The notes under the pieces were generated by a model. It was not told where the DNA came from. It made no database searches and was given only the letters and a program-made list of their open reading frames with translations. The position numbers and the translations under genes were made by a program. Below are positions 36,111 through 45,303 of a stretch of 64,000 nt of DNA, one piece after another. Each line of letters starts with the position of its first letter. The stretch's first letter is position 1. The DNA is from Natrinema altunense (GTDB lineage: Archaea > Halobacteriota > Halobacteria > Halobacteriales > Natrialbaceae): assembly GCF_000731985.1 (NCBI RefSeq), contig NZ_JNCS01000005.1, forward strand, positions 62,001 to 126,000, in the 5' to 3' direction.

Positions 36111-37214
36111 TCAGTCGTCGCTCGGTTCCGCGCCAGTACTCGCCGTCTCGCTCGAGGGGTCCGCGGCGCCGCCGTGACGGGCCTTGACCTCCTCGGGGTC
36201 GAACTCGTTGGTGTCCCGGTTGGGTTCCAGCCCCGCGCGCTCGATGATCTCGATGTCCTCACCGGGTGACTGCCCCCCGGTGGTAAGGTAGTCGCCGGTG
36301 AGGAGGCCGTCTGCGCCGGCCTCGAGCGGCAGGTGCTGCTCGTCGGGCGCCAAGTTGACCTCGCGACCGCCGGTCAGGCGGACCCGCGACTCGGGGTGGA
36401 GCAGTTTGTACACCGCGACCGTCTTGACGATCTCGTCGGTCGAGATGTCGGCACCCTGATCGTACAGCGGCGTTCCCTCGACCGGATTGAGCACGTTCAC
36501 CGGCAGCGAGGAGATGCCGATGTCCTGCAGGGCGATCGCGGCCTCGACCCGGTCGGTCGGCGTCTCGCCCATCCCGAGGATCACGCCCGCACAGAGGTCC
36601 ATCCCGGCCTCTTTGGCCACCTCGAGGGTCTTCACCCGGTCCTCGAAGCTGTGCGAATCGACGATCTCGGGGAAGTAGTTCGGCGAGGTCTCGATGTTGT
36701 GATTGTAGTGATTGATCCCCTCCTCGGCGAGGATCGCGGCCTCCTCCTCGGTCAAGATGCCCAACGAGGCGTCGACCTCGAGATCGCACTCGTCGCGGAC
36801 GCGGCGGATGGACTCGAGGACCTCCGCCCACTCCTCGGGGCGGTGTTCCTTCGAGACGCCCTTCTCGGCGACGACGATGCCGAAGCGCTGTGCACCGTCG
36901 CGTTCGGCCCGCTTCGCGGCCTCGAGGATCTTCTCGGGGCCGAGGAAGCCGTAGGTGTCGATGCCGGTGTCGAAGTGGACCGACTGCGCACAGAAGCCAC
37001 AGTCCTCCGCGCAGTTGCCCGCCTTCGCGTTGACGATCGAGCAGGCGTCGACCGTGCCGTCGCCGAAGTGATCCCGCACGGCGGCACCGGCCTCGGCGAG
37101 CGCGTCGACCGGTTGGGCCATCAGCGCGAGCCCGTCGGTCCGATCGAGGCGTTCGCCGGCCATGACCCGCTCGAGCGCGTCGTCAACCGTCTCGTTGCCA
37201 GTCTCGTAAACCAC
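36111..37214 (-). CDS. bioB: Biotin synthase (radical SAM)
   Basis: The 367-residue enzyme inserts sulfur into dethiobiotin. The radical SAM cluster motif is C68-x3-C72-x2-C75 (NCAEDCGFCAQS), and the auxiliary-cluster residues lie in the VVSNYKAGNC... region and NIETSPNYF (about 165). The start is GTG at 37214 (MVYETGNETV), supported by a TATA box (37238-37244, minus strand) about 26 nt upstream. The tail (DPSSETASTGAEPSDD) is an acidic extension. It heads bioB-bioU-bioF-bioD. Confidence 0.93.
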   Translation of the reverse strand: MVYETGNETVDDALERVMAGERLDRTDGLALMAQPVDALAEAGAAVRDHFGDGTVDACSIVNAKAGNCAEDCGFCAQSVHFDTGIDTYGFLGPEKILEAAKRAERDGAQRFGIVVAEKGVSKEHRPEEWAEVLESIRRVRDECDLEVDASLGILTEEEAAILAEEGINHYNHNIETSPNYFPEIVDSHSFEDRVKTLEVAKEAGMDLCAGVILGMGETPTDRVEAAIALQDIGISSLPVNVLNPVEGTPLYDQGADISTDEIVKTVAVYKLLHPESRVRLTGGREVNLAPDEQHLPLEAGADGLLTGDYLTTGGQSPGEDIEIIERAGLEPNRDTNEFDPEEVKARHGGAADPSSETASTGAEPSDD

Positions 37215-37252
37215 AATCCGAATGGCGATTAACGAGACTATAATGATTGTGG
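37211..37252 (-). promoter_or_regulatory. Candidate biotin operator bracketing the bioB promoter
   Basis: CCACAATC (37211-37218) and GATTGTGG (37245-37252) are a perfect 8-bp inverted repeat with a 26-nt spacer. One arm overlaps the GTG start and presumed transcription start of bioB, the other sits just upstream of its TATA box (37238-37244). A dimeric repressor such as a BirA-type protein would block the promoter. Which regulator binds is an inference. Confidence 0.5.
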
Positions 37253-37406
37253 ATTCTCACTATGGGTGAAACGTACAGGTCCATCGGAGAGGCCGGCCGA
37301 CCGATGGACCACTCAGTCGCACCGAAGATGCGGCGGACTCCCCGATGGCACTAAACGGAACAACGATAGCTTCGTTCACGTTGATTTCCCCAACTTTTGT
37401 ATAAGG

Positions 37407-37427
37407 ATATGTGATGTCGTGACATAT
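37407..37427 (+). promoter_or_regulatory. Inverted repeat between TATA box and start of the haloalkane dehalogenase gene
   Basis: ATATGT (37407-37412) and ACATAT (37422-37427) are a 6-bp inverted repeat with a 9-nt spacer that ends at the ATG (37426). TTGTATAA (about 37397-37404) lies upstream at the TATA distance. It could be a repressor site, but arms this short and AT-rich may be chance. Confidence 0.3.
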
Positions 37428-38325
37428 GGTTCTCAGTATCTCGGAGGAACACTTCGAGGACGTTCCGGACTTCGACTACGAACCGCAGTACGCCGACGTC
37501 GGCGAGTTGGACATGGCGTACGTGGAAACTGGCGGTAGCGGGGGCAGCGACGACGTCGAGGAGACGTTCCTCTGTCTGCACGGCGAGCCGACGTGGTCGT
37601 TTCTCTACCGCAAGATGATGCCGACGCTGGCCGAGCGCGGCCGCGTCGTCGTCCCCGACCTGATCGGCTGTGGCCGCTCGGATCGGTACGAGGACCGCGA
37701 CGACTACACCGTCGGGATGCACTACGACGCGCTCCGGACGTTCGTCGAGCGACTCGATCTGACGAACATCACGCTCGTCTGTCAGGACTGGGGTGGGTTG
37801 CTCGGGCTCTCGCTGGCGGCGAATCAGGCCGAACGGTTCGCCCGCTTGGTTCCGATGAACACCGGCCTCCCCGACGGGAGCCAGGAGATGCCCGATACCT
37901 GGCACGCGTTCGCCGAGTTGGTTGCCACCGCCGACGATCTCGACATCGGCGAACTCGTGGCCAACGGCTGTTATCGGGACTGCTCCGAGGACGTGCTCGA
38001 CGCCTACCGCGCGCCGTTCCCCGACGATCGATACATGGCCGGCGCGCGGACGTTCCCCGGACTCGTCCCCCAGTCGCCCGACGACCCTGGGGCGGACCTG
38101 TTCGCCGACGCCCGGGACCGACTCGCGGAGTGGGAGAAGCCGGCGTTCGTCCTGTTCGCCAGCGAGGACCCGATCACCGCCGGCAACCGCAACCCGCTGC
38201 GCGAGTTGCTCCCGACCGCGAGCGACCAGCCCGACGTCTGGATCGACGAAGCCGCACACTTCCTGCAGGAAGACGCCGGCGAGGAAATCGCCGAGCACAT
38301 CGTCGCATTCGTCGATCGGACCTGA
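37426..38325 (+). CDS. Haloalkane dehalogenase / epoxide-hydrolase-like alpha/beta hydrolase
   Basis: The 299-residue protein has the DhlA-type signature: HGEPTW (residues 52-57) for the oxyanion and halide-binding Trp, nucleophile D121 in VCQDWGG, and a C-terminal His in AAHFLQED (about residue 275). Together they are the catalytic elements of haloalkane dehalogenases, which release halide and give an alcohol. An acid residue is likely at DPITAGN. The substrate is not known, and related hydrolases occur widely in haloarchaea. It is convergent with rbcL and divergent from bioB, with its own TATA box. Confidence 0.8.
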   Translation: MVLSISEEHFEDVPDFDYEPQYADVGELDMAYVETGGSGGSDDVEETFLCLHGEPTWSFLYRKMMPTLAERGRVVVPDLIGCGRSDRYEDRDDYTVGMHYDALRTFVERLDLTNITLVCQDWGGLLGLSLAANQAERFARLVPMNTGLPDGSQEMPDTWHAFAELVATADDLDIGELVANGCYRDCSEDVLDAYRAPFPDDRYMAGARTFPGLVPQSPDDPGADLFADARDRLAEWEKPAFVLFASEDPITAGNRNPLRELLPTASDQPDVWIDEAAHFLQEDAGEEIAEHIVAFVDRT

Positions 38326-38358
38326 TCCGATCGCTGTCCGTCGGTTCGGTCCGAACCG

Positions 38359-39624
38359 TTACCGCGGCGTCTCCGCGCCCCACTTCTCGAGGGCCGTCGC
38401 CAGTTCCGCGTGGTCGTCGGCGTAGGTCTCGAGGTCCGTGCCCGCCATCGAGGCCTCGACGGACTGTCGGAGCGCTTTCGCACCCGCGTGCGTGCCGTCC
38501 GGGTGGCCGTGGACGCCGCCGCCGGCTTGTACGATGATGTCGGTCCCCAGCGCGTCGATGAGCTGATCGACCACGCCGGGATGCAGTCCGCCGGAGGCGA
38601 CCGGGAGGACGGGCCTGAGGCCGTGGCAGTCGCTCGTGAGCCACTCGTTGATTCCCGGCGTGTCCTCGTTCGCGAGCTTTCCCAGCCCCGCGGTCCCGGT
38701 GTGGATGTGGTCGACGCCACAGAGGCGGGCGATCTGGGCGATGACGCGCATCGACACCCCGTGGTGGTCCAGTCGGTCGAAGGCGGCGTGCATCGCGCGG
38801 TGGGCGTGGATCGCCAGCCCGTGGTCCGCGCAGCGTTCCCGAACCGACTGGACGGCCGCCCAGCCGCAGGTGATCACGTCGACCATGACGAACCCGCCGC
38901 CGTGTTCGGCGACGAGATCGACTCGCTCGAGCATCTCGGTGGTCTCGGCGGTCACGTTCACGAGGTAGTCCTTGCGCTCGCCGGTCTCTTCCTGGGCGCG
39001 GTCGCGGGCGGCGAGGCTCTCGGCGAGTCGGTCCGCGAAGGGGTTGAACGCCTGGTCGGTGAGGTTCTCGTCGTCTTTCAGCAGGTCGATGCCACCGCGC
39101 CAGGCCTCCTCGCCGATGCGGGCGTGGGCGTCGGTCGAGAGGCCCACCTTGGGTTTCGGCACCGTCGCCAACACCGGCCGCTCGCCCGCGTCCAACTTCT
39201 CGCGCGCGACGCTCGGTCCGAACTGTGGGCCCGGAAACCCGCTCGTGATCGATTCCGGCCAGTCGCAGTCCTCGAGCCGGATCGAGTCGACGGCTTTCAT
39301 CCCAAGGATGTTGCCGGCGATACACGAGAGGATTTGGGGCATGCTACCGTCCTCGAACAGCGCGGTCGGGTACGCGACCGTAACCGTCCGTCCGTCAATG
39401 CCACAGGCGACTGCACCGAGATCCGTGAGTTCGTCCTCGTCGACGTGTAGGGCGGCCCAGGTGCCGTTCGATGACTCCGAGGCGACGCGACTCGCCGCCG
39501 CCTCCATCGACATCCCGTCGGCCGGTTCGATCGTGAATTCACAGACCAGTTCCGTCGCGGCGGGGTCGTATCCGAGGTCCAGAAAGTCGTCGTACTCGAT
39601 CCCTGTCATGATACCGTCCGACAT
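38359..39624 (-). CDS. rbcL: Ribulose-1,5-bisphosphate carboxylase/oxygenase, type III
   Basis: The 421-residue type III RuBisCO removes ribulose-1,5-bisphosphate, in archaea usually from AMP/nucleoside degradation, giving two 3-phosphoglycerates. The carbamylated lysine is K183 in GIDLLKDDENLTD, the proton-abstracting lysine K157 in TVPKPKVGLS, the His of HAHRAMH and the loop-6 GTAGLGKL are all present. Length is typical of archaeal type III. Start GTG/ATG region at 39624 (MSDGIMTGIEYDDF) matches the family. No phosphoribulokinase gene is near, consistent with the AMP pathway rather than the Calvin cycle. Confidence 0.92.
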   Translation of the reverse strand: MSDGIMTGIEYDDFLDLGYDPAATELVCEFTIEPADGMSMEAAASRVASESSNGTWAALHVDEDELTDLGAVACGIDGRTVTVAYPTALFEDGSMPQILSCIAGNILGMKAVDSIRLEDCDWPESITSGFPGPQFGPSVAREKLDAGERPVLATVPKPKVGLSTDAHARIGEEAWRGGIDLLKDDENLTDQAFNPFADRLAESLAARDRAQEETGERKDYLVNVTAETTEMLERVDLVAEHGGGFVMVDVITCGWAAVQSVRERCADHGLAIHAHRAMHAAFDRLDHHGVSMRVIAQIARLCGVDHIHTGTAGLGKLANEDTPGINEWLTSDCHGLRPVLPVASGGLHPGVVDQLIDALGTDIIVQAGGGVHGHPDGTHAGAKALRQSVEASMAGTDLETYADDHAELATALEKWGAETPR

Positions 39625-39883
39625 ACGACGCGTCGAGTAATAGTGCTTGTGCCGACACCCGGCGAGTCGCTACGAACGGGCGATATATTCCGACTTTCGC
39701 CTCGCACGACGATTTTCCCGATTGTCTCCTGTTCTGCTCGTATGCTGCCCGATCGTAAACCGGAACCGCTATCGATGCCCGCTAACGGCCAGTACACTAA
39801 TATTGTACTTCCCGTCTCCATCGCGACGGGAAAAATTCCGAAAATTAAAGTCGTGTGATAATCCACTAGGAGCAAGCGGGTTC

Positions 39884-40804
39884 ATGACAGATAGTACGAC
39901 AGACAGTCCGGGTGACGGTGGGCTCGACGTGGGTGCGAGCACCGACGAACTGTTCGGGGAGTTCGAGGAAACCGACACGGGAGCCGGGCGGCGAACGGAA
40001 CGGGGGGATGGGGACGAAGCCGACGGTGACGATCCGGACGAAGTCGAAGACAGGACGGCCGCCGAGGTCTTCGATCAGCTCCGTGCCGAAGCCGCGGACG
40101 AGGGCGATACCGACGACGTGCTCGCGGACGAAACGCCGGACGACATCATCGCGAGCGCGGCGGAGCCGGAACCCGACCCGGCGACGCCCGTCGACGACGA
40201 GCTGCGAGCCGACGAGGACGAACTCACGGAGCTGCTTCTCACCGGCCGCACGAAAGACGGGGAGTTCCTCTGGGTCGACACCGCTGGTTCCGACGACCGG
40301 CGGGACGACGACCCCGTCGATTCCACTCCCTCCACGAACGAGGGGCCCGACGGCGGTGACGCCGAGACGCCGACCGCCGAGGCACAGGACGACTCACGGA
40401 CTGCGACGACGACCGCCGAGACCGCGGACGAGCCGTCCGACGGCGACCCCACCCTCGAGAACGGGACGGACAGTGCCGTCGACCCCGACGCGGCTGCGGT
40501 GACCGAACCGGACGCGGAGAGCGACGCCGATGCTACACGCGATACCGATGCCGCTCCGGAGACCCCGTCGGACGCGAGTGCCGACTCGGCGGTCCACAGC
40601 GCCGAGTCGGAGTCGCGTCTCGAGGACGGGGCGGACGCGGCCGCGGTCGACGGTCCCGACACGGCCGACCGCGACACCGACGCCGCGGGGACCGATACCG
40701 ACGCCGGAGGGAGCGATACCGATATCGATACGACCGAGGCCGACTCCGCGGCCGACGACGGCTCGGCTGGACTGCTCGGACGAGTGCGGTCGCTGTTCGG
40801 CTGA
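39884..40804 (+). CDS. Long acidic, low-complexity protein with C-terminal hydrophobic-basic tail
   Basis: The 306-residue protein is extremely rich in Asp, Glu, Ala and Thr (DTDAAGTDTDAGG-type runs from about residue 195). A more ordered patch is LTELLLTGRTKDGEFLWVD (about residues 112-130), and the end is GLLGRVRSLFG, a possible amphipathic membrane or protein anchor. I do not recognise a domain. ATG 39884 follows an AT-rich region; open sequence upstream is not coding-like. The disorder suggests a linker or scaffolding role, but this is a guess. Confidence 0.55.
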   Translation: MTDSTTDSPGDGGLDVGASTDELFGEFEETDTGAGRRTERGDGDEADGDDPDEVEDRTAAEVFDQLRAEAADEGDTDDVLADETPDDIIASAAEPEPDPATPVDDELRADEDELTELLLTGRTKDGEFLWVDTAGSDDRRDDDPVDSTPSTNEGPDGGDAETPTAEAQDDSRTATTTAETADEPSDGDPTLENGTDSAVDPDAAAVTEPDAESDADATRDTDAAPETPSDASADSAVHSAESESRLEDGADAAAVDGPDTADRDTDAAGTDTDAGGSDTDIDTTEADSAADDGSAGLLGRVRSLFG

Positions 40805-40929
40805 TCGTTCCGAGCCCGTCGAACGCGCGCCGCCGACCTGCCGTCCGGTCGATGAGGAACCCTCGCCGTCCGCTCGCGACGGCCCGGAACCGACCCGTTG
40901 TCCCTATCGTCCCGCCGCCTCGAGTCCGA

Positions 40930-41085
40930 TCACATCTCGGGATGCCACGCGAGCCCGGTCCGTCGAACCGTATACGCGTTTGCACCACACTCCGGACACT
41001 GCGTCCCGCCCGTCTCCGGATCGGTCGTTCGCTCCGGGATCGTCCGCGTGGCGCCACAGCGATCGCATTCGAGCCAGACCGGCAT
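40930..41085 (-). CDS. Small zinc-ribbon protein (51 aa)
   Basis: The 51-residue protein starts [14 protein letters not shown] and has a second pair, CPECGA, near residue 30, so two CxxC zinc ligands. It is one of several such ribbons in this window. ATG 41085 is chosen just before the first pair; a longer open frame to 41523 is antisense to sucD sequence. Function unknown. Confidence 0.7.
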   Translation of the reverse strand: MPVWLECDRCGATRTIPERTTDPETGGTQCPECGANAYTVRRTGLAWHPEM

Positions 41086-41267
41086 ACCCACAGTGACGCA
41101 CCGGACGACAATGATCGTGCTGCGGGAGAGCGACGGGGGCCGGCGCTGGGCAGTCACAGCACTGGACGCAGGACTCGCCGCCGCTCGAGTCGGTTCGAAA
41201 AGACGCGAGACCGCAACCGGTCGGCCCGCGATTGCGGTTACGGACCGACGCACACGCGAGACGGCAG

Positions 41268-42140
41268 TTACGCGAGGAACTCTTCGATGTGATCGGCGAC
41301 TTCTTCGGGGGTGTCGCCGACAGGGACGCCGGCGTCGTTGAGGGCGCTGATCTTGCTCTCCGCGGTTCCCGTGCCGGAGCCGGAGACGATCGCGCCGGCG
41401 TGACCCATCCGCTTGCCCGGGGGTGCGGTGCGGCCGGCGATGAAGCCGGCGACCGGCGTGTCGACGTAGTCGTCGATGAACGCGGCCGCTTCCTCCTCGT
41501 CTTCGCCGCCGATCTCCCCGCACATGACGATGGCGTCGGTGTCGGGGTCGTCCTCGAACAGTTCGAGGGCGTCGACGAAGTCGGTCCCGATGATCGGGTC
41601 GCCGCCGATGCCGATGGCGGTGGTCTGGCCGATCCCGCGATTGGTCAGGCTATCGACGACCTGGTAGGTCAGGGTCCCGGAGCGGGAGACGAGCCCGACG
41701 TTCCCCTCGGCGAAGATGTTGCCGGGCAGAATGCCGAGTTTCGCCTCGCCGGGCGTGATGAGGCCGGGACAGTTCGGCCCGATGAGTCGGGTCTCCGTCT
41801 CGGAGAGGCGCTTGTTGACTCGCGCCATGTCCTGGGTCGGGATGCCCTCCGTGATGGCGACCGCGAGGTCGAGGTCCGAGTCGAGCGATTCGAAGATCGC
41901 GTCGCCGGCAAAAGCCGGCGGAACGAAGATCACGGACGTGTCCGCGTTCTCCTCGTCGACGGCCTCGTGGACCGTATCGTAGACCGGCACGCCGCTGACC
42001 TCCTGGCCGCCCTTGCCGGGGACCGCGCCGGCGACGACGTTGGTGCCGTACTCCATCATCTGTTCGGCGTGGAACTTGCCTTCCCCGCCGGTGATGCCCT
42101 GTACCACGACGCGCGTGTCGTCGTCGACTAGTACGCTCAT
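41268..42140 (-). CDS. sucD: Succinate-CoA ligase (ADP-forming) subunit alpha
   Basis: The 290-residue subunit of the TCA-cycle enzyme makes succinate and a nucleoside triphosphate from succinyl-CoA. The CoA loop [11 protein letters not shown] is near residue 14, and the phospho-histidine is H247 in GHAGAIVSG. The ATG overlaps the sucC stop by four bases. All conserved residues are intact. Confidence 0.96.
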   Translation of the reverse strand: MSVLVDDDTRVVVQGITGGEGKFHAEQMMEYGTNVVAGAVPGKGGQEVSGVPVYDTVHEAVDEENADTSVIFVPPAFAGDAIFESLDSDLDLAVAITEGIPTQDMARVNKRLSETETRLIGPNCPGLITPGEAKLGILPGNIFAEGNVGLVSRSGTLTYQVVDSLTNRGIGQTTAIGIGGDPIIGTDFVDALELFEDDPDTDAIVMCGEIGGEDEEEAAAFIDDYVDTPVAGFIAGRTAPPGKRMGHAGAIVSGSGTGTAESKISALNDAGVPVGDTPEEVADHIEEFLA

Positions 42141-43288
42141 TGGTCGTTCACCTCCCCAGCGTACTCGACAGCACGCTGAACCGCGTCCTCGAGGGTCTGC
42201 TCGACCGTCACGAGGTCCTCGTTGAGAATCTCCATGCCTTCCTCCCAGTTCGTGCCGGCCAGACGGACGACGACCGGCTTAGGGATCTCGTCGAACTGCT
42301 CGAGCGCCTCGTTGATCCCCCGGGCGACCTCGTCGCCGCGGGTGATCCCGCCGAAGATGTTGAAGACGACCGAATCGACGTTGTCGTCGGAGAACACCAT
42401 ATCGAGCGCGTTCGCGATGCGGGCGGCCTTCGCGCCGCCACCCACGTCGAGGAAGTTGGCGGGTTCGCCGCCGTAGTGGTCGACCAGATCGAGCGTCGTC
42501 ATCACGAGCCCGGCACCGTTGCCGATGATCCCCGTGTTGCCATCGAGACGGACGTAGTCGAAGCCGTACTCGTCGGCCTTCTGCTCGAGTTCGTCGCCGC
42601 CGGCGGCTTCCTCTTCCATCTCGGCGAGTTCGGGCTGTCGGAACAGCGCGTCCTCGTCGATGTTCATCACGGCGTCGGCCGCGATGACCTCGTCGTCGGC
42701 CGTGACCATCAGCGGGTTGATCTCGGCGTCGGCCCCGTCCTTGTCGTCCCAGAGCTGGTAGAGCGTGGTGAGGACGCTCGAGACGTCGCGCGCGACCGAC
42801 TGGTCGACGCCGGCGTCGTAGACGGCCTTGCGGGCCTGGTAGGGGTGCATCCCGAAGGAGGGGTCGATGTGTTCGCGGGCGATCGCGTCGGGATCTTCCT
42901 CGGCGACTTCCTCGATGTTGACGCCGCCTTTGGTCGAAACCATCGCAACGGGCTTGCCCTCGCCGCGGTCCATCGTGATCCCCACGTAGAGTTCGTTCAC
43001 GAAGTCGACCGCTTCCTCGACGAGGACCCGATCGACGTGATACCCTTTCAGATCCATGCCGAGGATGGAGTCGGCCGCTTCCCGAGCCTCGTCCGCGTCC
43101 TCGACGAGTTTGATTCCGCCGGCCTTCCCACGGCCGCCGACCTGTACCTGCGCTTTCACCGCTACTGGGTATCCGATTTCCTCGGCCGCGGATACCACAC
43201 CGTCGACGTCGGACGCGAGTTGCGAGTCCGGCGTCGGAATCCCGGCATCGGCGAAGACGGTCTTCGCCTGATACTCGTGTAATTTCAT
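42137..43288 (-). CDS. sucC: Succinate-CoA ligase (ADP-forming) subunit beta
   Basis: The 383-residue ATP-grasp subunit begins [18 protein letters not shown], the invariant start of SucC, and binds nucleotide and the succinate/CoA interface. The region [20 protein letters not shown] (about 200-220) and [15 protein letters not shown] are also typical. A TATA-like TTTAAG (about 43314-43320, minus strand) lies some 26-32 nt upstream of the ATG, suggesting a leaderless operon transcript with sucD. Confidence 0.96.
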   Translation of the reverse strand: MKLHEYQAKTVFADAGIPTPDSQLASDVDGVVSAAEEIGYPVAVKAQVQVGGRGKAGGIKLVEDADEAREAADSILGMDLKGYHVDRVLVEEAVDFVNELYVGITMDRGEGKPVAMVSTKGGVNIEEVAEEDPDAIAREHIDPSFGMHPYQARKAVYDAGVDQSVARDVSSVLTTLYQLWDDKDGADAEINPLMVTADDEVIAADAVMNIDEDALFRQPELAEMEEEAAGGDELEQKADEYGFDYVRLDGNTGIIGNGAGLVMTTLDLVDHYGGEPANFLDVGGGAKAARIANALDMVFSDDNVDSVVFNIFGGITRGDEVARGINEALEQFDEIPKPVVVRLAGTNWEEGMEILNEDLVTVEQTLEDAVQRAVEYAGEVNDQ

Positions 43289-43617
43289 GCCATTCGAACG
43301 GGCGTGCCGGCCTTGCTTAAATCATGCCAGTTTCCACTCGCCGCGGGCGTTCCATCGACGTGCATCAACGACACCGGGTGCGTCACGGCCGTACCGTTTT
43401 CTCAGCCGCCCTCTTTGTGCTGGTTCTCAACTGAAGGGGCGTGTGATGTACCCGCACGTCCGGACTCGGCGGGCTCCTCGTGACGAGATGTCGTCCGATC
43501 GCTCGGACGAGTTCCGTTCCCGGGGTCGGATGCGAGCGCTCGCGGCGACCGGTCGAGGGAACCGACACAGCATTCAAACGTCGCCTCTCCTAAGGCCATG
43601 GACAAGGGGCACCCGCC
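43289..43617. other. Intergenic region without a supported gene (329 nt)
   Basis: Holds the sucC promoter (TTTAAG near 43317) at its left end and the upstream region of the UbiA gene at its right. The rest is GC-rich with only non-conserved open frames. I see no repeat or RNA. Confidence 0.5.
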
Positions 43618-44490
43618 GTGAGAAATTCCACCGCGACGCATCGACCGCCGGGCTGGGTGGCATCCGTCAAGGCCGGCCTCCGGGTTCTGGTCCATAGCAA
43701 CCTCTTCATCTCGCTTGCGACGGTCAGCGTCGCCGTGACGACCGTTCTTCTCGCGGACCTCCCGCTCGAGCCCCTGCCGCTGTTCATCGTCTTTGCGGCG
43801 ACGATGTTCGTCTACACCGTCAATCGATTTACCGATCTCGAGGAGGACGAACAGAACGTCCCACAGCGCGCGGCGTTTACCAAACGGTACGGAACGCTCT
43901 GGTTGGCCGCGGGGGTCGGACTCTACGTCGCCGCAGTCGGAATCGCCGTCGCGGTCGGGGTTCCCGGCGCGGTGTACATGTTCCTCCCGCTCGTGGTCGT
44001 GCTCCTGTACTCCGTCGGCGGGGTCAAGCAACTCTTTCTCGTGAAGAACCTCGTGGTCGGATTCGCCTGGGGTGCGATCCCGCTGGGCGTCGGCTACTAC
44101 TACGGCCAGTTGCGCTCGCCGGCGATCTTGTTTCTGTTCGGGTATATTACGACCATGATCACCATCGCCGCAGTGATCTTCGATGTGAAGGACATCGAGG
44201 GGGACCTCGCGGAGGGCATCCCGACGGTCCCCAACCTGTTCGGTCCGCGCTGGACCCGCCTCCTGTCGTTGCTGGCGACCGTCGCCGTCGCCGCGGCGGT
44301 GATCGCCCTCGTCGCCGGCGGCGCGATTGCACACGAGTTCCTCGTCGTGCTCGCGATGAACGTCTACGTCTGTGCGTACATCCCATTCGCGACCACCGAT
44401 CGCGGGCCACTGTACTACGGGTTCGTCGTCGACGGCGAACACGTCTTCCTCGCGGCCGTCGTCGCCGCGCTCGAGTGGCTGATCTGGTAG
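43618..44490 (+). CDS. UbiA-family prenyltransferase
   Basis: The 290-residue membrane protein has eight or nine helices and two Asp-rich motifs: NRFTDLEEDEQN (about residues 68-80) and FDVKDIEGD (about 185), which bind Mg2+ and isoprenyl diphosphate in UbiA. The first Asp motif is degenerate (NRFTDLEED in place of NDxxDxxxD). Acceptor cannot be assigned: quinone, lipid and carotenoid enzymes all use this fold. Start GTG 43618 gives the family N-terminus. Confidence 0.82.
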   Translation: MRNSTATHRPPGWVASVKAGLRVLVHSNLFISLATVSVAVTTVLLADLPLEPLPLFIVFAATMFVYTVNRFTDLEEDEQNVPQRAAFTKRYGTLWLAAGVGLYVAAVGIAVAVGVPGAVYMFLPLVVVLLYSVGGVKQLFLVKNLVVGFAWGAIPLGVGYYYGQLRSPAILFLFGYITTMITIAAVIFDVKDIEGDLAEGIPTVPNLFGPRWTRLLSLLATVAVAAAVIALVAGGAIAHEFLVVLAMNVYVCAYIPFATTDRGPLYYGFVVDGEHVFLAAVVAALEWLIW

Positions 44491-44624
44491 TGACTGCGCT
44501 CGATGCGACATCCTAGCGGCGTCGCGACGTCTCGAAAAGTCACCACATCGCGTTCCGTTCGGCGACGAGTGCCGCGCGGACAGCGGTCGCTACCGGTCGA
44601 CCGTCGACACTCGGCTCGGGCGGT

Positions 44625-44852
44625 TCAGTCGCGGTCGGCTTCGCTCCAGTCGCAGTCCTGGCACTTCCAGCCGGTGACGAGTTCGGTAACCGACGGCATG
44701 TAGACGACCTGCAGGACGTTCCCGGCACACTCCGGACACTCCTCGTCGGCCTCCTCGATCGAGTCGACCTCCATCACGGCGTCGCCTTCGACGAGTTCCG
44801 CGAGTTTTTCGGCCGTCACCATTCGCCCCTGAACGACGCGATTCTCGCTCAC
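44625..44852 (-). CDS. Small zinc-ribbon protein, DUF5795-like
   Basis: The 75-residue protein opens MSENRVVQGRMVTAEKLAELVEG and has CPEC and CQDC pairs (about residues 39-42 and 66-69), the pattern of the haloarchaeal DUF5795 family. It may bind zinc. Its job is unknown. Start ATG/GTG 44852 gives full-length similarity to that family. Confidence 0.78.
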   Translation of the reverse strand: MSENRVVQGRMVTAEKLAELVEGDAVMEVDSIEEADEECPECAGNVLQVVYMPSVTELVTGWKCQDCDWSEADRD

Positions 44853-44973
44853 ACTCGGGCTACCGGACGCGATGCCCTAAGCGTTTCCTGATCCGGTCGT
44901 CGCCTCGTGACGACTCGAGCGAGACCGGTGGGACGGGATCGGAACGAGTCGCGATCGAGAAACGAAGGGTTCT

Positions 44974-45258
44974 GGTGAATCGTCAGACTGCGCCGACTAC
45001 GCCGTCGTTTCGCTCCATTGTCTCCGGGGTTACTTGGAGAAATCCGACCGCGTAGCGCTCGATCTCTTGTGCGAGATGCCACAAATGCTGCTGCGCCTGT
45101 CGGCGCAACTGCACGAGCCGTCTGGTCACGCGGCGATGGACGCAACGTGTTCCGACCCCAACTGCACTCGTCGATACCGAGTCACAAGCTGTCCTCGACG
45201 GTCACTGTACGACCGCGAACCGTCACGACACGCAGCTCGGCTGGCAGCAATCACGTGA
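44974..45258 (+). mobile_element. Decayed IS5-family transposase remnant (fragment 1, plus orientation)
   Basis: GGTGAATCGTCAGACTGCG (44974-44992) is like the terminal repeat of the copy at 46952. It is joined directly to codons for DYAVVSLHCLRGYLEKSDR, DLLCEMPQM, then RLSAQLHEPSGHAAMDAT and AVLDGHCTT-NRHDTQLGWQ (read through frameshifts), which match blocks of IS5-type haloarchaeal transposases. The first ~35 codons and internal pieces are deleted, and there is no right end. It is an inactive remnant. Confidence 0.7.
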
Positions 45259-45265
45259 GGAACTG

Positions 45266-45295
45266 AGTACAGGTTTATGTATTTGGTTCTGTACT
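45266..45295 (+). promoter_or_regulatory. Inverted repeat around the TATA box of the lipoprotein gene
   Basis: AGTACAG (45266-45272) and CTGTACT (45289-45295) are a perfect 7-bp inverted repeat. Between them, TTTATG (45274-45279) is 25-30 nt before the ATG at 45304. A protein bound here would cover the TATA box, so it is a candidate operator for the islet gene. Confidence 0.4.
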
Positions 45296-45303
45296 AACTG
45301 ATA

